Below, piece after piece: positions 55,618 through 62,515 of a DNA stretch of 64,000 nt. Source of the DNA: Rahnella victoriana (GTDB lineage: Bacteria > Pseudomonadota > Gammaproteobacteria > Enterobacterales > Enterobacteriaceae); the NCBI RefSeq assembly GCF_004330295.1, contig NZ_SJOJ01000004.1:124001-188000 (forward strand), read 5' to 3'. Each line of letters begins with the position of its first letter. Position 1 is the stretch's first letter. The notes under the pieces were generated by a model. The model was not told the DNA's origin and did not search any database. It saw nothing but the letters and a program-made list of their open reading frames with translations. The position numbers and the translations under genes were made by a program.

Positions 55618-55957
55618 ATGTTGCTCCTTGTTTTGTGGCGCGCTGTGAATAAATGAACAACGCGTTGGAATTGAGGTGCGTGCGCCTGTCTGTGTTCTTT
55701 CTCAACAGAACATTAAGCATAGTCGATAAAATGTGAACTCTGTCCCAGAGACACCTCATGCAACACAACCGTTTTAAGCACTCAGCCTGCTTTCTCAGCA
55801 GCCCCGCCATACGCGGGCTGTCGTCTGTCTCTCAGAAAAGTCGGCTTTACGTAACTTTGCGGCAGACTGTTAATGATTTGTTTTCAGCAAGCGATTGATA
55901 AATTTACCGCTCACTTTTATGCTGGCTTTCCTTCCATTTTCCGACTTTGAGAAACTC
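55618..55957. other. Divergent region, dehydrogenase / cupin gene (340 bp)
   Basis: Contains the two outward promoter regions. An imperfect hairpin AGCCCCGC / GCGGGCT occurs near 55800-55819 without a T-tract. I recognise no operator or further gene. Confidence 0.5.
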
Positions 55958-56287
55958 ATGAAACTTGAGGCGATTCCCTTTTGCACGACTGACTGGAGCG
56001 ACGTCACACCGACGCAGCATCCGGGTGATGCTGGTATGGCGCTGTGGCGTACGCAAAAATTTGGCGATATCCGTGTGCGTATCGTCGAATACTCCGCAGG
56101 TTATGAAGCCGATCACTGGTGCAGTAAAGGGCACGTTTTGTTTTGCCTTGAGGGAGAGCTTCACACGCGTCTTGAAGACGGGCGTACTTTTACCCTGTCG
56201 CCGGGCATGAGTTATCAGGTGGCGGACAACGCCGAAGCGCATCGTTCATCCACACCGGTTGGCGCGAAACTGTTTGTTGTTGATTAG
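55958..56287 (+). CDS. DHCW-motif cupin-fold protein
   Basis: Small single-cupin protein (109 aa). The segment [20 protein letters not shown] gives the DH(C/W) motif of the DHCW cupin group, and [17 protein letters not shown] is the second cupin strand pair. Metal binding is probable from the D/H and E positions, but no activity is established. The ATG at 55958 ([15 protein letters not shown]) matches the fold start and is preferred over 55895. It lies 70 bases before ddlA on the same strand. Confidence 0.82.
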   Translation: MKLEAIPFCTTDWSDVTPTQHPGDAGMALWRTQKFGDIRVRIVEYSAGYEADHWCSKGHVLFCLEGELHTRLEDGRTFTLSPGMSYQVADNAEAHRSSTPVGAKLFVVD

Positions 56288-56357
56288 TCGTGGTGGTTTA
56301 GCAGGATTGTTTACAGAAAATTGGCCGTCCGCTGAGGCGGGCGACAAGGAGCAGCAG

Positions 56358-57455
56358 GTGAGTAAATTACGGGTTGGTATTATTTTTGGCGGTAAATCGG
56401 CAGAGCATGAAGTGTCACTGCAGTCGGCAAAAAACATTGTGGATGCGATTGATAAACAGCGTTTTGAGGTGACTTTGCTGGGCATTGATAAGAAAGGTGA
56501 GTGGCACATTAACGATGCCAGTAATTATCTGATCAACGCTGAAAATCCGTCGCTGATTGCCCTGAACCGCTCGAATAATCAGGTCGCGCTGATCCCCGGT
56601 CAGACTGAAAATCAGCTAATCGAAACCCACAGTGCCAGCGCGCTGTCGCAGGTGGATGTGATCTTCCCGATCGTGCACGGCACGCTGGGCGAAGATGGTT
56701 CATTGCAGGGGTTGCTGCGCATGGCCAACATCGCCTTTGTTGGCTCCGGCGTGCTGGGGTCGGCAGTCAGCATGGATAAAGATGTCACCAAACGTTTGCT
56801 GCGTGATGCAGGTTTATCCGTGGCGCCCTTTGTCTGTCTGACCCGCGCCAACCGTCAAAAAAATACCTTTGCCGATGTGTCGAAAAAACTCGGTGTACCG
56901 CTGTTTATCAAACCGGCCAATCAGGGTTCTTCCGTGGGCGTCAGTAAAGTCAGCGATGAAGCGGGCTTTGTACGCGCCCTGGATCAGGCGTTCAGTTTCG
57001 ATCATAAAGTGCTGGTGGAATCGGCAATCAAAGGGCGTGAAATTGAATGTGCGGTGCTGGGTAATGATTTCCCGCAGGCCAGCGTGTGCGGCGAGGTGAT
57101 CCTGCACGACGATTTTTATTCCTACGATACCAAATACATCAATGAATCCGGTGCATCGATTGCCGTTCCGGCGGATCTACCGCAGGAAACGCACGACCGT
57201 ATCCGTGCTATCGCTTTACAGGCATTTCAGGTGCTGGAATGTCGCGGTATGGCGCGCGTTGATGTGTTCCTGACGGAGCAGGGGGAAGTGATCATTAATG
57301 AGATCAATACTCTGCCGGGCTTCACCAATATCAGCATGTATCCGAAACTCTGGGCCGCCAGCGGTGTAGGTTACAGCGAACTGATCACGCGCCTGATCGA
57401 ACTCGCACTGGAGCAACATCAGCAGGACAACCAGCTGAAAAGTTCGGCTCACTGA
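56358..57455 (+). CDS. ddlA: DdlA, D-alanine-D-alanine ligase A
   Basis: ATP-grasp ligase (365 aa) making D-Ala-D-Ala for peptidoglycan. The opening [20 protein letters not shown] is nearly identical to E. coli DdlA. The ATP-grasp motifs include [18 protein letters not shown], the omega-loop [12 protein letters not shown] and the metal-binding [14 protein letters not shown]. It starts with GTG at 56358, preceded by AAGGAG; the earlier ATG at 56259 lies within the cupin gene. E. coli ddlA lies elsewhere, so the neighbourhood is lineage-specific. Resistance-type ligase features (D-Lac specificity) are not apparent. Confidence 0.96.
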   Translation: MSKLRVGIIFGGKSAEHEVSLQSAKNIVDAIDKQRFEVTLLGIDKKGEWHINDASNYLINAENPSLIALNRSNNQVALIPGQTENQLIETHSASALSQVDVIFPIVHGTLGEDGSLQGLLRMANIAFVGSGVLGSAVSMDKDVTKRLLRDAGLSVAPFVCLTRANRQKNTFADVSKKLGVPLFIKPANQGSSVGVSKVSDEAGFVRALDQAFSFDHKVLVESAIKGREIECAVLGNDFPQASVCGEVILHDDFYSYDTKYINESGASIAVPADLPQETHDRIRAIALQAFQVLECRGMARVDVFLTEQGEVIINEINTLPGFTNISMYPKLWAASGVGYSELITRLIELALEQHQQDNQLKSSAH

Positions 57456-57481
57456 TTTTTTTGGTGTAAACCCCGGACACG

Positions 57482-57503
57482 AAAAAGGCGGCAAACGCCG
57501 CCT
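57482..57503. terminator. Bidirectional terminator between ddlA and the first YhcN-type gene
   Basis: Stem AGGCGGC / GCCGCCT with an AAAC-type loop, A-run on the left and TCTTCT on the right. Confidence 0.8.
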
Positions 57504-57537
57504 CTTCTGCTTACTGCTCTTTACTGCTTACATCAGC

Positions 57538-57795
57538 TTATTTATACAGCTCTGCAGTACCGTACAGGTGGTTTTCACCGGATGCGCCGATGATGCGGTA
57601 TGAACTTGCACCGGCGTCATTGGCTTTGGCATTCAGTTTATTCTGCAGGCTGGACAGGTCATTGCTGGATGTCGCACTGACCACACCGATTGCTTGCTGA
57701 CCAGCAGGCGCAGACTGAACTTCTGTTGCCGCCAGGGTAGAGAATGAAGCGGTTGCCAGCGCAATGGCGGCGAGAGTCATAGTAATGTTTTTCAT
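57538..57795 (-). CDS. YhcN/BhsA-family (DUF1471) secreted stress protein, paralogue 1
   Basis: Periplasmic protein (85 aa): signal peptide (MKNITMTLAAIALATASFSTLA) and a single DUF1471 domain ending ASSYRIIGASGENHLYGTAE with LYK at the C-terminus. E. coli members (YhcN, BhsA, McbA, YdgH) respond to acid, peroxide, copper or biofilm conditions. It is the leftmost of three tandem copies and differs from paralogue 2 at only two residues (positions 4 and 5). ATG at 57795 is preferred over the longer frame from 57852. Its upstream region carries only degenerate versions of the boxes found ahead of the other copies. Confidence 0.92.
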   Translation of the reverse strand: MKNITMTLAAIALATASFSTLAATEVQSAPAGQQAIGVVSATSSNDLSSLQNKLNAKANDAGASSYRIIGASGENHLYGTAELYK

Positions 57796-57940
57796 GATGG
57801 TTTCCTCAATTCGATTTTTTAAGCTTTGCCAGGCGTTGTCATCAACGTTCATTTAATGGGCAAAGCTGTCTTCTGTCCGATACAACATTCAGTTTTTTAA
57901 TCGTCAACTCAATGTCGTTTTACCCTTAAAAACTCAGTGC

Positions 57941-58198
57941 TTATTTATACAGCTCAGCTGTGCCGTACAGGTGATTTTCACCGGATGCACCGATGATGCG
58001 GTATGAACTTGCACCAGCGTCATTGGCTTTGGCATTCAGTTTATTCTGCAGACTGGACAGGTCATTGCTTGATGTTGCACTGACCACACCGATAGCTTGC
58101 TGACCGGCAGGTGCAGACTGAACTTCTGTTGCCGCCAGTGTCGAGAATGATGCGGTAGCAAGGGCGATTGCAGCTAATGTCATTTTTACGTTTTTCAT
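57941..58198 (-). CDS. YhcN/BhsA-family (DUF1471) secreted stress protein, paralogue 2
   Basis: Same architecture and length (85 aa) as paralogue 1: signal peptide ending STLA, then ATEVQSAPAGQQAIGVVSAT and the DUF1471 fold. The proteins share 83 of 85 residues, while by my count the DNA differs at about 28 of 258 positions. Duplication is therefore not very recent, or the protein is strongly constrained. It has a well-formed upstream pair of boxes (58256 and 58318). The 145-base gap to paralogue 1 suggests separate promoters. Confidence 0.92.
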   Translation of the reverse strand: MKNVKMTLAAIALATASFSTLAATEVQSAPAGQQAIGVVSATSSNDLSSLQNKLNAKANDAGASSYRIIGASGENHLYGTAELYK

Positions 58199-58255
58199 GA
58201 TGGTCTTCCTTATATCTCTTTATCAGCAGGTGATTTTTCAGTCCGACGTTATTTA

Positions 58256-58331
58256 TTAACGTTCGATAAGTAAATGTTAGACCTTGATCACAAACTGCGC
58301 AACTGATTTATTTATTAATCGTTAACTAATT
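58256..58331. promoter_or_regulatory. Two-box control region of paralogue 2
   Basis: Box A TTAACGTTCGATAA (58256-58269) and box B ATCGTTAACTAATT (58318-58331), starts 62 bases apart. The same pair recurs ahead of paralogue 3 and of the gene at 59042. Confidence 0.6.
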
Positions 58332-58365
58332 GTGCGGAACAATCTTCTAGCGGACCCCAGCGGGC

Positions 58366-58623
58366 TTATTTATAAAGCTCTGCGGTACCGTACAAGTGGT
58401 TTTCACCAGAAGCACCGATGATGCGGTAAGACGTTGCACCGGCTTCTGTCGCTTTCGCATTCAGTTTTGACTGCAGGGTGCTCAGGTTGCCGTTTGAAGA
58501 AGCACTGATGGTCCCGATGGTTTGTTCACCTGCCGGAGCGGACTGAACTTCAGTAGCTGCCAGGGCAGAGAAAGAAGCGGTAGCCAGTGTCAGTGCTGCG
58601 AGTGTCATTGCGATGTTTTTCAT
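58366..58623 (-). CDS. YhcN/BhsA-family (DUF1471) secreted stress protein, paralogue 3
   Basis: Third tandem copy (85 aa), more diverged: signal peptide MKNIAMTLAALTLATASFSALA, mature ATEVQSAPAGEQTIGTISAS, then the invariant ending SYRIIGASGENHLYGTAELY. The C-terminal 19 residues are identical in all three copies, marking the functional surface or fold core. Its own upstream two-box region lies at 58705 and 58767. Function inferred only from the family: envelope stress or biofilm-related small periplasmic proteins. Confidence 0.92.
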   Translation of the reverse strand: MKNIAMTLAALTLATASFSALAATEVQSAPAGEQTIGTISASSNGNLSTLQSKLNAKATEAGATSYRIIGASGENHLYGTAELYK

Positions 58624-58704
58624 GATGTCTTGTCCTGTTCATTAATCTGTTGTTCGGGGATTCTTCTTTCGAACCCTCAGTGTCGGGTCAACGTTATTTA
58701 TTAG

Positions 58705-58780
58705 TTAACGTTCGATAAGTAAATGGTAAGGGGTGTTGAGAGTTCGTGCAAGATGTTTTTTTAATGAGCGTTAACTTATT
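58705..58780. promoter_or_regulatory. Two-box control region of paralogue 3
   Basis: Box A TTAACGTTCGATAA (58705-58718, identical to that of paralogue 2) and box B AGCGTTAACTTATT (58767-58780), again 62 bases apart start to start. Confidence 0.6.
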
Positions 58781-58967
58781 GTGCTGTGACACGCATCACA
58801 TCAAAACGGTATCTTGTTTTGGTTTTGTTAAATTTATGTTTTTAAAATGATTCACGAAACTCACAGGGATAGGGCTTATCTAAAAATGAGCTGAATGAAT
58901 CTTTAATGATCGCTAAGTTAATGGTTGGTTCTGACCGGAGAGGGTGATAAAACAGGGGTCGGCGACG

Positions 58968-58998
58968 AAAAAGATAAGGCGACACAGGCCGCCTTATC
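58968..58998 (-). terminator. Rho-independent terminator after the small Cys/Pro secreted-protein gene
   Basis: Nine-pair stem GATAAGGCG / CGCCTTATC with an eight-base loop and an A-run (58968-58972) giving T residues on the minus strand. Confidence 0.88.
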
Positions 58999-59041
58999 GT
59001 TATTTCTGCCCTGACAATCTGTCGTCAGGTGCCACTCTTCT

Positions 59042-59299
59042 TTAGTAATAGATAGAAGGGGGCTGATGACCAGAGGTCGAAGGTGCAGGTGGCTGAGTCG
59101 GAGAAGTTGGAATTCGGCCCTGTTCGACTTTTTTGTTCGCGCAGGTAGCCGGGTTACAAAAGTTACTGTCACCGGTCACATTGACCATGGCGACTTCCTG
59201 ACTCTGTAAAGGCATCATGATAACCTGCTGTGCGGCAACGTTGGCAACCGGTACAGCGGTCAATGCCAGAACTGCAAGAAGGATTTTGAAGTTACTCAT
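59042..59299 (-). CDS. Small secreted protein with two cysteines and a proline-rich tail, unknown
   Basis: An 85-residue protein that I do not recognise. Signal peptide MSNFKILLAVLALTAVPVANVAA. A short central part (VIMMPLQSQEVAMVNVTGDS) is followed by a two-cysteine loop (NFCNPATCANKK). The Pro/Ser/Thr-rich end is TSPTQPPAPSTSGHQPPSIY. It is unrelated in sequence to the DUF1471 proteins, yet it has the same length, strand and two-box upstream region. That suggests joint regulation. It could be a disulfide-closed surface peptide or adaptor. Confidence 0.78.
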   Translation of the reverse strand: MSNFKILLAVLALTAVPVANVAAQQVIMMPLQSQEVAMVNVTGDSNFCNPATCANKKVEQGRIPTSPTQPPAPSTSGHQPPSIYY

Positions 59300-59373
59300 G
59301 ATGTTACGTCCTGGGTTTATTGCTTATAAAAAGCGTCTTTAGCTGTGCTGCTTTGCGGGTGTGAGTGATTTTC

Positions 59374-59457
59374 TTATCGCTCGATAATTAAATGATAAAC
59401 TCCGCTGGACTTGTGCGCAACTATTTTTAATAATGATCGTTAACTTATTTCAACGAT
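59374..59457. promoter_or_regulatory. Two-box control region between the small secreted-protein gene and the TetR gene
   Basis: Box A TTATCGCTCGATAA (59374-59387; perfect arms TTATCG/CGATAA) and box B ATCGTTAACTTATT (59436-59449), 62 bases apart. Box B extends into an inverted repeat ATCGTT-N10-AACGAT (59436-59457), 45 bases from the TetR start, making it a candidate operator shared by both divergent genes. Confidence 0.6.
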
Positions 59458-59501
59458 AAGTTTTTATAACCATAATCACAATGGTGATGGAAGGAGGGTG
59501 T

Positions 59502-60161
59502 ATGAGCACTGAACAGACGGCTTTGGTCCGGAAAAGTCGCGGTCGCCCAAAACAGTTCGACCGTGGAACTGCTCTGAGCAAGGCCCTGAATTTATTCTGG
59601 CGCCATGGTTATGAGGCCACGTCATTAGCTGATTTGGTCGAAGCAACCGGTGCGAAAGCGCCTACTCTGTATGCCGAATTTGGCAACAAAGAAGGGCTTT
59701 TCCGCGCAGCCGTTGAACATTATCTGAAAAACTTTTACGAAAAGAGCTCATGTTTACTGAGCAGAACAGATTTGTCCGTCGAGGATACGGTCGGGCGCTA
59801 TCTGCGTGCCATCGTTGAGCTGTTTACCGACTGCGACACGCCAAGTGGCTGCTTTATGATCAGCGCATCATCCGGGATGTCTTCATCGTCTGCGGATATT
59901 GCCGAAATGCTGCGTGCACGCCACCTCTCGCAGGAACGCACTCTGTTTGAATATTTCGAGAAGAAAAAACAGAGCGGCGATCTGACCGCTGTAACCGACA
60001 GCGCCCTGCTGGCGAAATACCTCGCCTGCACCATTCAGGGCTTCTCGGTTCAGGCGCGTGATGGCGCAAGTTCGGATGAACTGAACCGGCTTATCGACGT
60101 GGTCATGAATATCTGGCCGCAACTGGCTAAAGCGACCGTTATCAGCACTGCTGCACATTAA
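59502..60161 (+). CDS. TetR/AcrR-family transcriptional regulator
   Basis: DNA-binding repressor (219 aa). The N-terminal TetR helix-turn-helix is at about residues 17-65 (RGTALSKALNLFWRHGYEAT, SLADLVEATGAKAPTLYAEF, GNKEGLFRAAVEHY). The all-helical ligand domain resembles the TetR_C group with a GCFMISASSG core. AGGAGG precedes the ATG at 59502. It is four bases from the MpaB-like oxygenase gene, so the two are one operon, and divergent from the small secreted-protein gene. Ligand unknown; the oxygenase may make or remove it. Confidence 0.9.
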   Translation: MSTEQTALVRKSRGRPKQFDRGTALSKALNLFWRHGYEATSLADLVEATGAKAPTLYAEFGNKEGLFRAAVEHYLKNFYEKSSCLLSRTDLSVEDTVGRYLRAIVELFTDCDTPSGCFMISASSGMSSSSADIAEMLRARHLSQERTLFEYFEKKKQSGDLTAVTDSALLAKYLACTIQGFSVQARDGASSDELNRLIDVVMNIWPQLAKATVISTAAH

Positions 60162-60164
60162 CGG

Positions 60165-61049
60165 ATGCCGGATTTCAGACAATTGTTGAGAAAGAGAATA
60201 GAACGCCAGGTGCTGAGTATTTCGGGCCTGGCGTCAGGCGGTATAGACTTTGAGAAACCGCCGGGCGACCCGGGATTATTCGGTCCGGAAAGCGTCACCT
60301 GGCGGATCCACGGCGATTTCTCCTCCATGCTTTGCGGCGGCGTCAGTGCGTTGCTGTTGCAAATGCTGCACCCGCTGGCGCTGGCCGGTGTCTGGGATCA
60401 CTCCTCGTTTCGTGACGATATGCTCGGCCGTTTGCGCCGTACCAGCCAGTTTATTTCTGCCACCACTTTTGCCCCTGTCGGTGAGGCCAACCTGTTAATC
60501 GACAAGGTCAAATCCATTCATCTGCGGGTCACCGGAACCGATGCCTGTGGCACGCCGTATGCCGCCAGCGACCCGGATCTCCTTGTCTGGGTGCATGTGG
60601 CCGAAGCCTACAGTTTCCTGCAATCTCACCTGCGTTACCGCAATCCTTCGCTCAGCCTGGCGGATCAGAACCGTTATTATCAGGAATTTTCCCGCGTGGC
60701 GAAAAGCCTCGGCGCGGTGAATGTGCCGGAAAGTGTCGCGGCAGTTGAAACCTATTTGCAGGCGATGCGCCCGCAGTTGCGCTGCGACGAACGTACGCTG
60801 GAAGTGGTCAAACTCTTGCGAAATGCGCCCGCGCCAAGCCGTCTGGCGAAACCGGTTGGCAGCCTGATGATTCAGGCGGGGTTTGAATTATTGCCTGACT
60901 GGGCCGCCACGCAACTGGGGATTTCCCATTCCCCGTCTAAACGTAAAATTGTGCGTTTCGGTACCCGCCGCATTGCAGGCGTGCTGCGCTGGTCGGTAAG
61001 AAACGGCTCATGGCATCGCGCCATGCGGCGGATGGGGCGTCTTCGCTGA
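60165..61049 (+). CDS. MpaB/latex-clearing-protein-like oxygenase (DUF2236)
   Basis: Protein (294 aa) of the oxygenase MpaB / DUF2236 family, which includes haem b-containing latex clearing protein. Conserved parts are WRIHGDFSSMLCGGVSALLL, QMLHPLALAGVWDHSSFRDD, RRTSQFISATTFAP and LLVWVHVAEAYSFLQSH. The histidines in these segments are the probable haem ligands and active site. No signal peptide is seen. Starts four bases after the TetR stop. Substrate unknown. Confidence 0.85.
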   Translation: MPDFRQLLRKRIERQVLSISGLASGGIDFEKPPGDPGLFGPESVTWRIHGDFSSMLCGGVSALLLQMLHPLALAGVWDHSSFRDDMLGRLRRTSQFISATTFAPVGEANLLIDKVKSIHLRVTGTDACGTPYAASDPDLLVWVHVAEAYSFLQSHLRYRNPSLSLADQNRYYQEFSRVAKSLGAVNVPESVAAVETYLQAMRPQLRCDERTLEVVKLLRNAPAPSRLAKPVGSLMIQAGFELLPDWAATQLGISHSPSKRKIVRFGTRRIAGVLRWSVRNGSWHRAMRRMGRLR

Positions 61050-61265
61050 TCGTTAACGCTGCGGATATGCGCCCGGCCCGGTCGGCGCTCAACTGATTCT
61101 CCCAGTGTGCGACTTATCCGTAAGTCTTGCCGCTTAGGTAAAAAAGCGCGTGTTTTAAAGCCTTATCGGAGATTTTTGGGAATATTGCCCGTTATCGGGC
61201 TGGCATAACCGTTCTACACTGACCATCACAGGGAATAATAAGCTTCCTAATCTTGCTGAGGTCAT

Positions 61266-62372
61266 ATGCGCCAGTCCGACATTGTTGCTGAAGTCAGTAA
61301 CGACAAACAAACCCTGACCGCGCTGGTCGAGCAGGATAACCGCGTGGTGTATTTCTACATTTTCGCCCGTGAAGATTTGCGCGACCGTTTTCCGAAAATG
61401 CGTGCCTGCTGGGTGCGTAATCTGGTGCCCGCGCCGGTGAAAGATGATACCGATGCGATGGAGCAGGGGATGGCTCCGATGCTGGCGGCGCAGTATTGCC
61501 GTAATCTGGAAGGCGAAGCGCCGCTGGATCCGGCACAAATCCAGATTTTATGGAACGAGAGCGATGACGGCGCGGCACTGTGGTATCAGGGATTGTTACT
61601 GGCGGTGATCCCCGGCTGGAGTTTGTATATCGACCATTCGGTGTGTTATTCCGCCGGATGCATTAAACAGAATCCGCTGACCTTCCCGCTGGGTTCTGCC
61701 TCAACGAACACGCAATGTGAGCTGGCGGAAAAGACCCGTTTGTTCTGGCGTGACTGGCAAAATGAGTTTAGTAATCCGTGGCCGAGAATTCAGCGCAAGC
61801 TGCTGGAATCCTACGAAGATCGTTTTGGTCCCTCGCTGAAATATTATCTGATCAATCAGGGCAGCTGGCCGCCGATGGCGATATCCCAGCATGAAGATGA
61901 AGAAAATTACTACTTCTTCACGGTCGGCATGAGCATCCGCCCGATGCCGCAAATCGACATTGTTTTTAATGACGAAGCGGAAAAACACCGCCGCATAGAG
62001 CTGGCTTTTTCGGTCGGCAAGGAATACGTCACTGAAGAGAATGCGGTGCAGATGGCCAGCGCGTTATCCGGTTACGCACAAGTTCCCTGGACCACCCTCA
62101 GCTGGCTCGGCGAAGGCCACACGCTGATGTCACCGATGGCACCGCTTGGTTTTGAAGGACACGTCATTTCCTCCGCCCTGTGCGGACCCGCAGACAAAAT
62201 GCAACTGCCGAAAATATACGGGGATCCGGTGAATCAGTTCTGGGTCAGCCCGGTATTCACCAGCGAACTGGAATTTGCGCAGGCCAAACCGAACGGCGGA
62301 TTTGAACTGGTCGCCGCAATGATCGAGAACGACATCGGGTATGTGTTTGCGCCGAGAAGCGCGGTGGTCTGA
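61266..62372 (+). CDS. Suppressor-of-fused (SUFU)-domain-like protein, tentative
   Basis: Cytoplasmic protein (368 aa) without signal peptide or membrane helices. Segments such as LALGxxx-free acidic strands, WNESDDGAALWYQGLLLAVI, PWTTLSWLGEGHTLMSPMAP and FTSELEFAQAKPNGGFELVA recall bacterial SUFU-domain proteins. These are known as toxin immunity or regulatory proteins, but I rely on memory and would not exclude another family. GAGG lies six bases before the ATG. Isolated gene, followed by REPIN-like copy 6. Confidence 0.6.
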   Translation: MRQSDIVAEVSNDKQTLTALVEQDNRVVYFYIFAREDLRDRFPKMRACWVRNLVPAPVKDDTDAMEQGMAPMLAAQYCRNLEGEAPLDPAQIQILWNESDDGAALWYQGLLLAVIPGWSLYIDHSVCYSAGCIKQNPLTFPLGSASTNTQCELAEKTRLFWRDWQNEFSNPWPRIQRKLLESYEDRFGPSLKYYLINQGSWPPMAISQHEDEENYYFFTVGMSIRPMPQIDIVFNDEAEKHRRIELAFSVGKEYVTEENAVQMASALSGYAQVPWTTLSWLGEGHTLMSPMAPLGFEGHVISSALCGPADKMQLPKIYGDPVNQFWVSPVFTSELEFAQAKPNGGFELVAAMIENDIGYVFAPRSAVV

Positions 62373-62398
62373 TGTCAGGGATCGGCGCGGAGTGCTTG

Positions 62399-62497
62399 CT
62401 CCTCCCCCTGCGAAGGGGGAGGCCGGGAGGGGGTTTAGCAGGCAACTCAGATGCCATTAATACCCCACCCCAGCCCTCCCCTTCGCAGGGGAGGGAG
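62399..62497. repeat. REPIN-like intergenic element, copy 6 (short)
   Basis: Left hairpin CCTCCCCCTGCGAAGGGGGAGG with arm GGGAGGGGGTTTA; right inverted hairpin CCCTCCCCTTCGCAGGGGAGGG preceded by TTAATACCCCACCCC. Same orientation as copy 1. The middle is about 30 bases shorter than in other copies. Lies between converging genes. Confidence 0.86.
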
Positions 62498-62515
62498 CAA
62501 ACTAAAAATCTGCCG

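Larger units (their letters stand above)
58624..59041. other. Intergenic region, paralogue 3 upstream / next gene downstream (418 bp)
   Basis: Carries the two-box control region of paralogue 3 (58705-58780), an AT-rich tract, and the terminator of the next gene at 58968-58998. No further gene recognised. Confidence 0.5.
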
